From: Trichoplax sp. H2
Taxonomy: Eukaryota > Placozoa > Uniplacotomia > Trichoplacea
Length of the DNA: 64,000 nt
Assembly (NCBI GenBank): GCA_003344405.1
Contig: NOWV01000154.1
Location: 119,197-183,196, forward strand
Reading direction: 5' to 3'
Part shown: piece by piece, positions 27,101-38,316 of the stretch
Position numbering within the stretch: position 1 is the first letter of the stretch
Layout: every line of letters begins with the position of its first letter
Notes under the pieces: model-generated
The model's input: the letters and a program-made list of their open reading frames with translations, nothing else
Told to the model about the DNA's origin: nothing
Databases searched by the model: none
Position numbers and translations under genes: made by a program

Positions 27101-27108
27101 GTAGTCAT
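15181..27108 (-). CDS. SYTL: synaptotagmin-like protein (Slp/SYTL) Rab effector, C2B not found
   Basis: Minus-strand exons are 27108-26984, 24210-23983, 18931-18786, 17766-17233, 17056-16862, 16620-16520, 16121-15946, 15633-15531 and 15345-15181. All phases agree, giving 591 codons to the last exon seen. SHD1 (NNEERNKILNVLER) is near residues 13-40. A Slp-type double zinc finger follows, with Cys pairs 68/71, 85/88, 93/96 and 111/114, then SHD2-like ESGSWTRRG. A long acidic/Ser-rich linker runs from about 130 to 440. A C2A domain (GEILFGLRYN, YIKTYFVPETG, NPQYNETLK, SIWHQDKY, FLGEVRVP) spans about 455-590. Slp proteins bind Rab27-type GTPases through SHD and tether vesicles to the plasma membrane through C2 domains. 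The C2A loops lack most Ca2+-binding Asp residues, which predicts Ca2+-independent lipid binding. The last modelled exon ends WHKLK at a GTAGGA donor. No C2B exon or final stop was identified, so the true 3' end is unknown. The zinc finger favours Slp over rabphilin. Confidence 0.85.
18932..23982 (-). other. 5-kb intron of SYTL, no additional gene seen
   Basis: The flanking exons join in phase (CG|A) and the protein reads straight through (ICNVCSIER to QLAIESGSW), so no coding exon is missing here. Open frames on either strand (for example 21255-21512 and 23091-23318, plus) show no family signature. The interval contains a perfect 18-bp palindrome at 22603-22620 and a 9-bp stem inverted repeat at 23322-23349. 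Confidence 0.65.
22603..22620. repeat. perfect 18-bp palindrome
   Basis: CAAAGTTAGCTAACTTTG is fully self-complementary. It lies inside the long SYTL intron and has no assigned function. Confidence 0.7.
24211..26983 (-). other. 2.8-kb intron of SYTL
   Basis: The donor AAG|GTAAGC (26983) and acceptor GGTAG (24211) join SHD1 to the zinc-finger exon in phase 2. Nothing else recognisable was seen in the interval. Confidence 0.65.
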
Positions 27109-30100
27109 TTTATGAATTGGACTAGTTAAATGGTGATAATTCGAGATTTTACAGCATCCACAAGGATTGAAGAAAATTCTCAAGAGTTTATCGGTAACTC
27201 TTATATTCAAAGTTGAACGATGACAGCTGAAGTCGACCAGGCAATGACCAACAATAACATAGGATGATACCTTAGCTTTTCTAGTTCGTGAATTGTCAAA
27301 TTTTAAGAAACGTAGGAATGAATAAGCAACGGTAGACTGACTCACTCAATTAATCCAATCTTCAGCTGCTAAAAGCTATCATAGAAGTAAAAAGATAATA
27401 TTAAAATCGACGATAATTCCAATTAAATGTTACGTCAGCCATAAGGAAAAGATCAGATTGCTAATGAAATAGGCAAATTTTAATTCCTCTTCTGTCTTAC
27501 AGTGTGCAGTCTTCATATCTATCTATTAAACATATGTATTATATATGGGGAATTTATCAATACCGAGATAATTATATAATTACCGGCTGGAGTCATCAAA
27601 GAATCAAAATTTTAAAAAAGTAGTAAACTATCATGGGATTATTTTATGTTAAGATAGAATTGATATCCTCTTAGCATAGGATAGCGAGGTAATCGTGTCA
27701 GGATAGATTTTTTATCCATACATAATATAAAGAAGAAAATTGTACTACCATGGTATTTTAAATGTGATTATATATCTTTTCATTTAAACCATGGAATGAT
27801 AATGATGAAGAGATTCACATAGCAATGTTCTTCTACGCTATAGTAGTAGCAGAATTAAATTTGTTGTTCTATAAGTGATTACACAATCGAATCCAAAAAT
27901 TGGTTGTAAAATAGAAAACGATGAAATCAGTATTATACCTTTCTATATATTAAAGTGTGATTAGCTGCGCGCTTATAAATATAGTAGAATTAAATTGAAC
28001 TTTCATTTTAGATAGCCAAAGAACTTACTCTGCCTTCTGAAAATCTGAGTCCAATAATATTATTTGATCCTACTTTCACTTTTCTATTTTAATTTGATCT
28101 ATTAGCCAGTAAAGTAATACTTAACTATAAAATAAAGCTGTAGGAACATACTCTATACTCTATTCTTGAACAAAATTGACAGAATGGAAAGATACTTGAT
28201 GGAAGACAGAAATTGATTTAAAATTTGAGTATCGATAATATTACAAACGTATCCGATCATAGATTATTATATACAACACTTGCATCATTGATATCTAGTC
28301 TTGTTAATATGAAATCCATGTTTTCTGTCACTTTATTTTACATACAGGCGGAAAAGAAGTTAAAAAATTATCCTAGTATATAATATACCTACCAACTTAA
28401 TACATCAGCGGCTGCAAACCACCTCAATGTCGTTATGCTCGTATGACTGTGTTTCGTTATCGATTTAAATTCTTGATAGAATACCACTCCCTCTTAACTT
28501 ATTAATTTAACTTGCAACGTTGAAGTCTTGCCTCTTTGCATAAGAAAATGCTTAAAAATTATGAAAGGAAAATACCACACTGGTATGTGTATGCATATAT
28601 TTCTAAATTGTACGATTGAATTCGCAATCTAAAGTAAAAAAAGAATTCGTGATCTTGTATTGACTTGGTGTGATTAAAAAAATTGTTGAATTGTTATTGG
28701 AATGAACACGTCTATCTCTAGATTGAAATTGTCACTTTTATTCATTGGTTGGTGTAACAGGACTCAAGACTAACGTAGATTCGGCTTTCAACTGTACTAA
28801 TTATAATGACATTGGCCAAGTTAACTTAAGGCTTATATATGAAGTTACGGGTAGATAGGCTCTCTATCGCTTTATTATAATCTAGTCTCATCAATAGCCA
28901 AGTATTGTCATAGACAAAATAGAGAGGAAATAATCAATTTTTAGCTATTCTTCTCATTTTTTATTTTGATTTGATTTAATTTGAAAAGAGTAATATAAAT
29001 TTTTTCCCCCTTGTCTCCCTATCCTTTTCATCACCCTTAAATTCCCTCAACTACTGCTTTTCTTTCATTGTATTCAATGTTCGATGATAAATGATCATTA
29101 TCCCTATTGACTTTGTTTTGCTAATAAAAAATCTTGATTTAATTGTCTACGTGTAGAACAATTAAAATAACTAACTCTGACGTCAATAAGTAAATTGATC
29201 AAAGACAAGAGGGAAGAGTTGAGTAGTCAGAATCAATGCAGTGAAAATCAATCAAATAATCATGTTTTATTCATTTCAATGTGTTGTTGGGTGTCATGAC
29301 GAAGGAAGGTAATAGGATTTAGGGGAAAGGCAATAATACAATAAAAATAAGATGATGATCGATGATATTATCATCGTCATCATTGACATATTGGACTTTA
29401 CTATGAGTACTGTATAAACATATAAGAACGTACACTTAAATTATCGAAAGTGGTTCGGCCCCATTGCTGTTGACATCTGTAGTACAGCATAGTATGTACA
29501 TTGTACAGTTTTCAACTCTTGAATGGCGAGGAGAAAATGACATCAATTTATAAGAATATTCAGCATATTACTAGGAACCAAGAATGAAACTCGTTCCTTT
29601 ATCATCTCTTCTCCCCCTTCGATCTCGAAAGTCTTTTATTTTATTAGCCGATGTAACCAGCAAAACAGAAGATAATAGTATCGATAACTGGGAGCTATGG
29701 GTTAAAGAGGCCTTAACAACTTATTTTTACTATCATAAATAAAAGTACGAGAATGAGAAGCAGATTTCTAAAAAGGCTAAGTAGAGTAAGTAAATACAAT
29801 TGTTAACTAAATATCACAATGGAAAAATATTGGATTGGTTTACAATTATTTACCATTCTCTAGCAATATTGATTTATATCTACCATGCATATACAGTATT
29901 TATCATATACGTACATATATACATTTGCATACCAGCGTTGTACAGGGTATAACGTATTTATTCACTCATGCTCTTGTATATTGGAATATTGTCTATTTAC
30001 TAGAACAATATCTGTCTAATACTGGTGATCATCCTATTCAAGATGTCTGTTATAACTATAATTGAATTGATTTCATACAAGACACTAGTGCTATTCAAGC

Positions 30101-33100
30101 AGGTGTCGAAGTAGACAATATATTCAAGTGATTGCGGAGGCGGATTTTCCTTTTAAGAAATGAATCAATGTAAAACTAAAAATTGTCATTCATATAACAT
30201 TAGTGCATCTACTGAATGTATATTAAATTCATAGCTAAACAAATATCCTTATTAATGCAAAATAGGGCCGATCTTGTCATAGTTCAACCTCATTTCAGAT
30301 CAAGCACAGCAAGAATATTTTCGTATCTTCTTCTTCTATGCGACACCTCATGCAGCTAACCCTCCATCAATATTAGAAATAATAATAACAACAGCAAGAA
30401 CAATAATAACAAAAATATTACCCATTTAATCTCTCTTTTTACTCTTTATTCACGAAGAGTCCTATCGATATCAAAATTATGTTTTGACTATACGATAATG
30501 TAGACGATGATTATGATGATAGTCATGGCAAACAAAAATGACATTTCAAAATGTAGAATATTTACTAGATTATTCGTAACCGATATAAATAATACGTATA
30601 AAATCATCAAGTTACTGTGTCTCTAAGAAAACTGTACTACAATTGCATATCTATAAATCACTCTTAGTAACTCGATGATTTAATATCTAAAATGTTTTTT
30701 AGTTATTTTATCATACTATCCTAAGTTCTTGATCTAATATCATCCTTTAAACTACCTTATTTCAATTTTTAAACACAGCACATTACACTAATACACAAAA
30801 ATTACAATTAATCTATCTGCTATCCATTAATCTTAATCAATCTACTTTATCGGTAATAGTAGCTACGATTTTCATATAAATTTTTATCACTTTACTGACA
30901 ACAACACCAAGATCATGTTAAGGCTGTGTATTACTACATAATTACTACATCAATTTAGCGTTCGACTGTAAATTTCCAGTAATAATAAACTCCTACGATG
31001 TGATCTATTCAAGGCACGATAATAGCTTATTCCTCTTCTAAATATCTATTGTGATTTTTATTATTATCATTTCTGTTATTAATGCCAAATACTTTTGTAA
31101 AATTTAGGTCTCACAAGGTTAGAGTAAATTTTAGCCATTTTAGGTAAATTGGTGTAAGAATTAATTCTGGCTAACCTTCACGTAGGTACTATATCGTGTT
31201 TAACATGGTTAATAATAATTTTTTTAGTCTTTTTTTATCTCTGCAACATGAATACTAACACACCAGTAGGCACAAAGGTAAAATTGATCGTTTATTTGAC
31301 CTGATAGGCCTTATGGGTAAGATAAACAAGTCGTGCAAGAAATAAGAAGGATCGATCAATCCAGCTTCAAGATCATTTTTAATCATTCCTACTATTCCAG
31401 GCTAGTGTCTATTATTATTAAATCAAATAATAAGAATAAGAAAGCAACTAGAAAGCGGAATTATGAAAATCTTGACAATTAGTAACAAAAATACGTCGTT
31501 TTATTTCTTGTAATATGACATCAATACCAACAAAACGTTATTATTGACTGACTATAAATACCCACATCGCATAACCATATATGGTTTATAAAAGAATTTC
31601 ATCATTTCTAAATAAGTGAAAATACAGAAAAGGACAACAGCTAACAAACAATAAATGAAATATGCCCTAGTTTTATTTACCTTAAGTGATAGAACATACA
31701 ACTAAAATATTAGATTAATACAAAAAAACATGATACTGAAATAGTTGTTACCGCGTTAGTAATTATTGTAAGTTATGATTGTAGTATAAGTGTAAGCATA
31801 TTATGGATATAGCAAATAAAAAGATAATAGAATAACTGAATTGCCTATACTTTCTGGTAAAATGTTGCCATACTCAAGTCAATGGCACTGAACTTTAAAA
31901 GAATTCTGGAAATCGGTTTGGTTATGGGTATATAGGTAGATATGTTTAAATAAGACCCAGGATTTAACAGTTAGGCTTAAATTCTAATATAACAAAATGT
32001 TTTCCAAATCCTTAAAGCGCATTTATGATTATTTTTGTACGATTTCAGTAATGACAGAGATTATTAGTATACACAATTTGCAATGATAGTCGTTTAACAA
32101 ACGCCACCTAAATATCTTGCAAGGCGAGATTAATATGATTTTCGCAGCCAGATAAACCCATCTATCTCATCTTGATCAAATTATTAATCCCTGATATATC
32201 ATAAAGTATTGCGCCAATAAATAAAAATTTAAATTCTTACTCCTTAATGGCCCCCTAAATCCACGTTTGGTACAATTATGTCTGCACTTGTCACATAGCC
32301 ACCTTAATTTACTGTAATTTTAGCGCAATATAATAACATTGGACTTTAATTATTACCATTAATTCACTTTTAGCACACATCTTCAACACAGCAACAGTCA
32401 AAAAGTGTCAATAAGTTGCGATGCATTTATGAGCAGCACGACACTACAATCATACGAACATAACCTTGTGACCCAAGAAGCGTACTGTTTGCATCAACCG
32501 TAACCTTTTCCGATAATGTTATTCATTATTATTTTATTAACATATTAGAATTTATCACATCACTGTCATACCCAAAGCTAATAATTTATAACTTCCGCTA
32601 TTTGTTTAAGGAATAGCAAATTTTGTTCAGTACATAAAATGTATTCAAAAATCTTCTTTCTAGTAAACACTGCGGTAAGCATTATAAGATATTTCTGCCT
32701 ATTTTTTATACGCAAGAATAGTCTTGCGACTATTTCGATACAAATAGACCCTCAAATAGCTTTTGCTACAGTAATCTCAATTTCAATTTGAAATTCTGTG
32801 GCATCCTATAACCTAAAATAACAAAATCAAATTCTTTAGATAGCTTAAAAACATATTACTAAGCAAGAATGATAAACATAATAGAGTCCAGAACGTCTTC
32901 ATTGCCGTCGCTATCAAAGTAAAAAATTGCATCACTACAAGATATCCTGATTGATGATTACGGCTTTTTAGTAACAGTTTTACTAACAATTTTAGTAACA
33001 AATTGTCTTCCATATGATTTCGGTTAGATTGCTTTAAAGGTATTTATTTTAGCAGAAATGCATTAATGATACTTTACTTTGCTGAGGCAAGTTGCAAATA

Positions 33101-36100
33101 CTGTACACTATTGAGTTAGATTACAGTTATTTTCACAGATTAATTAATTTTCTTGCGATAGTTTAGTACTAAATTATTTAAGTATTCGTATTTAAGCAAT
33201 CGATGCTATTACTAGTAATAACTTCGCTAGCCAGTAACACTCTAAGCATTACTAATAATATCACTTTTAGAATCTTGATTAGATCATAAATATAGTGACC
33301 TTGGTTATAATAGATACAATGATCTCCTAGTAAAATATTTTAAAATCTCAATCTAGCACTTTTTGCACCTGTAAATTGATTAAAGAATTCAACATACTCG
33401 AACATAATGATGCTATCTGTACCTACAGAATATTTCAATATAACATTTGATAACAATCTTTAAGACTTCAAGTTAATATATTTACTTAATTCTAGGATAG
33501 AATTTGTGTTTATAACTCTTTGCGAATTCCAAATCTTTTTCGTCTTCGTTTGATTATTATATAGTTGTTAATATTTTTCATCGCTCAATTATAAATGCAA
33601 TTAATTGCTATACATTATATGTTTATCATAATATTACGCACTATTTTAATGTCAACGATTGAAATTTGATCCATGTCTTCATTTGGTTATCTTAATTCGG
33701 TACTTTTACGTTACAATTTTATGTGTATCGAATATCATTTTGTAAGATATATAGGAATGCTTGATTACGATTAACTGTTAAATCGCTTTGATGAATAAAT
33801 ACTAAAATGGATTTTATATTTCTACTTCATTATATACGGTAACAATCAATGTTATTAAATAGTAGCCTGAGTCGAGCCGAAACTGTTACCTTTACGTTAA
33901 TCCTGAAATTAAATATCACAAGCATAATATAAAGTTTTTCATACATTATATTACACTATCATCTACGTATTACATAATACCCAAGACTATTTATAATTGA
34001 CTTTGATCTGTATTGGTCGAAATTACTATATGAATCAGAACTACAAACAACAACTCTTCCAGTAATTTAAGAAGTCGGTAACCTAATTTGTTAGAATAAA
34101 TAAAGAATTTTTAATCATATATGTCTAACATATAAAATTAGCTAGAACATCTGCAAGAGTGTCAATCATTATCAGAATTAATTCAGAAAGCGTATTTGAC
34201 AATTTATTATCAACTAATCGTCTAGATTCAAAAAAATTAATCTTACAGGCAATAAATTTTTAAGGGTATAGAATAGCAATTTGCTGTTGAGAAACTATGG
34301 ATTATATATGTATTGATTTATTATTCCTACCATTGCTGATTTTTAAAATTTTAAAATTTCCCATAGACAATGATAACAATTGATCGTAAAAAGATTAATA
34401 ATAACCTAAGTTGAAAACATAATCTGCTAGTGATCAGAGTGCCGTACATTGCGTCAGAGTAGTAACTAAAAATAGCGTTTTGGGCTTAGAATTAATACAT
34501 GTAAACGTAATTATTGCCAATAGAAAATGACAGAACGTATAGATTATCGTTTTAATTTCTAATTTAGAAAACAAAACAAAGCCAAACATTCTATTTTGTA
34601 TCCTTTACATTAAGAAATATTTTTATCGTAATCTTCTTATGTGCAAAAGAACAAGGTCATCTATTGCATCTGCATTATAGCAACAAAAGCAGACAATGCT
34701 GGCTTTTTATTGAAAATTTAATCGCAATAACAACTAAATGACAATAATGAACTTCCGTCACATCTCGATATCCGTTAGAATTCTTCGAGTAACCAATAAC
34801 ATGACGTTATGCGCAAAGACTCTCATATACTCTAACTAGCACTAATAATATTTTACAACTTTAGTACTTCCTGTATGCTCCAATACAATAAGTACGACTG
34901 TATTAAAACAACGAAACGATTTTGTAGCTTTACAACGTAAACTTGGGTAATCTCTTATTACAGTAAAGATATCAAAGAATTTTGGGTACTGCATTTATGT
35001 GTTTCCCAAATAATTTATTTCTTGGAGTAAATTAATCTACCATCTGTTAGTGAAGTTTGTCAACTCAATAACCGATTAGGTTAAAATGCCGACCTATGCA
35101 GTCCCTAATAACTACTGCAATTTATAGCATATAGGAAAATTATAGCTCTAATCCTTTGATATACATTTGCCGCTTGTTTTATGTCCTCCGATTTAAATCA
35201 TGATACATTTATGCCAGTTTATGTGATGCTGTAGGCATAGTTCTTTTAATTTTATTAGCAAATTGGTCATATTATTCGTATTGCATATCCTGTTGACGAT
35301 ATTATTAGTAATAACGGTAATAAAATATCGTAAATATAATGACGAATATGAAAACAACAACAACAATCGATGCATAGTGCAAGAAGAAAAGGAATCAATC
35401 GTTACAAACACAAGTATAACTAGCGGTATTTCAGAGTAGGTTAAGGTAGTAGTGTTATACCAAAAAAGACGAATATTTTATTTTACCGTAGTTTATTTAG
35501 CTATCCAACTAAGCTCTACTACCCAACACACTTTCCTTGCCCAAAGTTACGTTATTGCTCCACATATTAAATTTAGCATCGTTTAATTATTGCTAAAAAC
35601 TGCCTTAAAATATTTATAAATTTTCCGTTACGAGTACCATAATTGCATCTTGTTTACATATTTACCAAAGGGAATCTCAGTAAATCTTCTATCCTTTGAT
35701 GATTTACTATCAATCTCATTAGCCGGAAAAGCATAAAAAAACATTTAGTTTGATGATTGCAACGTCATTCAACAGGAAGGATCCTAGAGTATTAAATAAG
35801 CATTATCAATGCAAGCCTACAAACAAATCAACCTTTTTACTACATTTAGATTAGCGTCTTTGTTTATTATTTTATTCATTAATATTTTATTTTTATCACA
35901 AATTAAGTCAGTATCAATATGCATATACAAGTAATAAGAGTACTTGTATTCGTGTTGAGATTTTGCCATCTCGAATAATTCGCAAGGTGACATGCCATCC
36001 GTTTAAAAGTGATGTATCACATACTACAGTATACTCTTATCGTCAGCAATTTAGAAATGGATCGTGTCACGCTGGTAGTTATCACTACAACATCAATATA

Positions 36101-36900
36101 GTCGCACTTTCACACAGAAAGTAAAAGCCAATGTCTGTTTTCAAGATAGTAATTGTGAACCTCTCGTCTAGAAGCGGTAACTCTCAAATAAATTATAACA
36201 TTTTCTTGCACTTTATTCGAGTGTAATGTGGCTATTAGATCAATTTATGCCGCGGTAGTTATTTACCCCAGTCTAATTTATGTAGAAAATGAATCTGTAA
36301 AGACAAAATAATCAATGTGATGACATCACCACTGTTATTCAATCGAATTAAAATTTATTATACCCGTAGAATTATAGCCAGATTGTACGGTACTCCACGA
36401 AGATTGAACTGATAATTAGGCCATGTAAACGAATAAATATCATTTTTCAATGAACCGGGCGGCTATTATTGCTTGCTATTGTTTTACGATTCAACGGATA
36501 CAAAATGTCGTGACCCATGTAGTAAATAATATTTGTTATAGGAAATAAGAAAATTAAAGCAAGCTTGTTTATATTAACTATTAATATTAATTCCACACTG
36601 CAGCTTTTATATTCTTTAAATAATTAATCATTGTTCAGTATTACTATAGAAGTACCAAATAAAAAATTCAGGGCTCTATTTATTCTAATTTAAGATACCC
36701 TCCATGTTACAGCATGGCTATTACTGGGCTAATTCCCTACATTCAGAGTTGCATTAACGTAAGTAAGGACTGCTAGATGTACCGATATATCTTGTAGTCC
36801 ATGACGTAATTTATAACTTACATAATTACTTATTCAAGTGCATGTTGCAGTATAAAGTAAAGTAAAAAAAGGCTTTGCACTGCACTGATAAGACAATTTA
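27109..36900. other. long gene-free region upstream of SYTL
   Basis: Roughly 10 kb contains no exon that I can support on either strand. The SYTL promoter should lie in its left part; the upstream extension of the first-exon frame to 27345 has no family similarity. The stretch 28960-29050 is pyrimidine-rich. 29351-29385 is an imperfect GATGAT/ATCATC inverted repeat. 29590-29650 resembles a segment near 57.05 kb. Open frames at 29835-30065, 32813-33013 and 35193-35411 are low-complexity or hydrophobic runs typical of AT-rich noncoding DNA. Confidence 0.55.
29590..29650 (+). repeat. dispersed repeat copy 1 (matches 57050-57110)
   Basis: About 55 bp containing ATCTCTTCTCCCCC and then CTTTTATTTTATT aligns, with a few substitutions and small indels, to a segment near 57050-57110. 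The shared order of a C-run, a CG-containing middle and a TTTATTTTAT tail suggests two copies of an unidentified dispersed element rather than simple sequence. Confidence 0.4.
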
Positions 36901-36935
36901 ATCCTGTTTATTATATTACCAATGCAAAACTAATA

Positions 36936-37185
36936 TTGTACAGTAGTGCCTACAATAATAATATTTGTCGATAACTTCCTTAACACGTTACTCCGCTGTA
37001 CTGTAGGACAGTACTTTTAGTGAAATCTTAGTTGTTGGTTGCTTATACAGCAGTATTCTGCGTTTTTGCACCGTTTCCTAGTACTGTATACAGTATGTTT
37101 AAAAAATGTTATTAACTGTAATCCGTGTACGTCTCCATAAGGCTCTACTAGCGCTAATGTACAGTACTGTATGTCGGACAGTATC
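36936..37185. repeat. sparse GTAC palindrome array B
   Basis: Scattered words such as TTGTACAGTA, TGTACTGTAGGACAGTAC, AGTACTGTATACAGTA and GTACAGTACTGTA. This is the left end of the repeat-rich zone upstream of PDHA. Confidence 0.7.
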
Positions 37186-37244
37186 ACCGGCGTCACTGCA
37201 TAGACTACCTTTAGTAACATAGAAGACCTAAACTGATCACTCTT

Positions 37245-37542
37245 GGACGGGCGGACATTTCAGGCCTCATCTCGTCAAAATATTAAGCCAAACACTTCGT
37301 TATGGCACTACTTTAGTATGCAGTCGGCGGCCGATTTTGAATTGGCCGATGTTTTCTTAATAATTAATATGGATCTTCCGTATCTGTTTTCTAAATCACT
37401 GATACTAATTTACAGTACAGTAAATAGCGTTTATGATCTTATACAGTACTGTATATACTGTATAACTACTGTACTGTGCGAGTTTAGACCCGCTGACTTT
37501 GCTGGCGAAAATATCTGTAGTAATCCAAGTATCCGTCCGTCC
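37245..37542. mobile_element. possible MITE-like element with GGACGG terminal inverted repeats
   Basis: The left end GGACGGGCGGAC (37245-37256) and the right end ATCCGTCCGTCC (37531-37542) are inverted repeats matching at 10 of 12 positions. They enclose 274 bp that is less AT-rich than the neighbourhood and contains GTAC palindromes at 37412-37476. No clear target-site duplication is visible and there is no transposase, so it would be non-autonomous if real. Similar GTCCG-rich words occur at 13344 and 37741 beside other GTAC arrays. Confidence 0.35.
37412..37476. repeat. GTAC palindrome array C
   Basis: TACAGTACAGTAAATAG and then ATACAGTACTGTATATACTG with ACTACTGTACTGTG. It lies inside the MITE-like interval 37245-37542. 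Confidence 0.8.
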
Positions 37543-37559
37543 TATCAACTTTATACAAT

Positions 37560-38004
37560 TTAATTTACAGTAGAGAGGATTTGGTTGGTTGGGATAATGG
37601 TTGCGCACGCGATACAAAATTTTTTTTAATATACAGTATATTAGAGTCGATGATTATCAATGTAACAGATCATAGAATTCTATGCAATATTACCTAAGTA
37701 GTCATTTTTTGATATTGACAGCCTCATTTGCTTAGAAAAGTCCGTCTGTCTGAGGGGGTGATCAGTCCAGGTCTTCTTCTAGTACTGCAGTCTACAGTAT
37801 GACAGTACCAGGGACTAGTAAAAGAAAGAGACGGGCGTAGAGGTAAGAAAAACAAGTTTTTTCTCACCTCGACGGAGACGGGACGACAAGAAACGGTTGT
37901 TTCGCTATACTAATGAAGTTAGAAGCTGATTATTTTATCGGTCATTTCAGCTGTATCGCGTGTCTGTACACTATAGTATCATTTGAGACGTTCGAGTGCT
38001 TTAC
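37560..38004. other. repeat-flanked segment upstream of PDHA
   Basis: Contains isolated palindrome words (ATACAGTATATTAG near 37631, TCTACAGTATGACAGTACC near 37791) and a purine-rich block at 37818-37855 followed by TTTTTTCTCACC. No gene is recognisable, and the overlapping open frames owe their length to the repeats. Confidence 0.55.
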
Positions 38005-38114
38005 AATTGTACAGTACAATATACTGTACTGTACGAGTACGGTACACGTACCTACAGTACTGTATACAGTACAGTACAGTACTGTAGCTACTGTACCGTA
38101 CAGTGTACAGTACC
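38005..38114. repeat. GTAC palindrome array E, immediately upstream of PDHA
   Basis: A dense array with words such as TTGTACAGTACAATATACTG, TACAGTACTGTATACAGTAC and GTACCGTACAGTGTACAGTA. It ends about 200 bp before the PDHA start codon, so it probably lies in or next to the promoter. Confidence 0.85.
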
Positions 38115-38138
38115 GGAAACTGGAAACTGGAAACTGAC
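38115..38138 (+). repeat. GGAAACTG x3 microsatellite
   Basis: Three perfect tandem copies of the 8-mer GGAAACTG, directly after the palindrome array and about 180 bp upstream of the PDHA ATG. The GAAACTGGAAACTG spacing resembles an interferon-response-type GAAANN repeat, but no function is implied. Confidence 0.8.
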
Positions 38139-38316
38139 TGTAGCAGATGATTTTTCCTCCACGCTTAAAAACCGATTCGCTCAGTGGAATGGAGCAAGTT
38201 AGATGAATGCTCTAATCTACAGACTTGCCGCACTAGCATCATTAATCTCCAATATAGCAGAGTATTAATTAATTGCAATTGTTGAGGGAAAAACTAACTA
38301 AGCAATCCGATACGAC

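Noticed and set aside
37913-38202. Overlapping 68-74 aa plus-strand open frames
   Set aside because: They run through the GTAC array and GGAAACTG trimer upstream of PDHA, with no family features.
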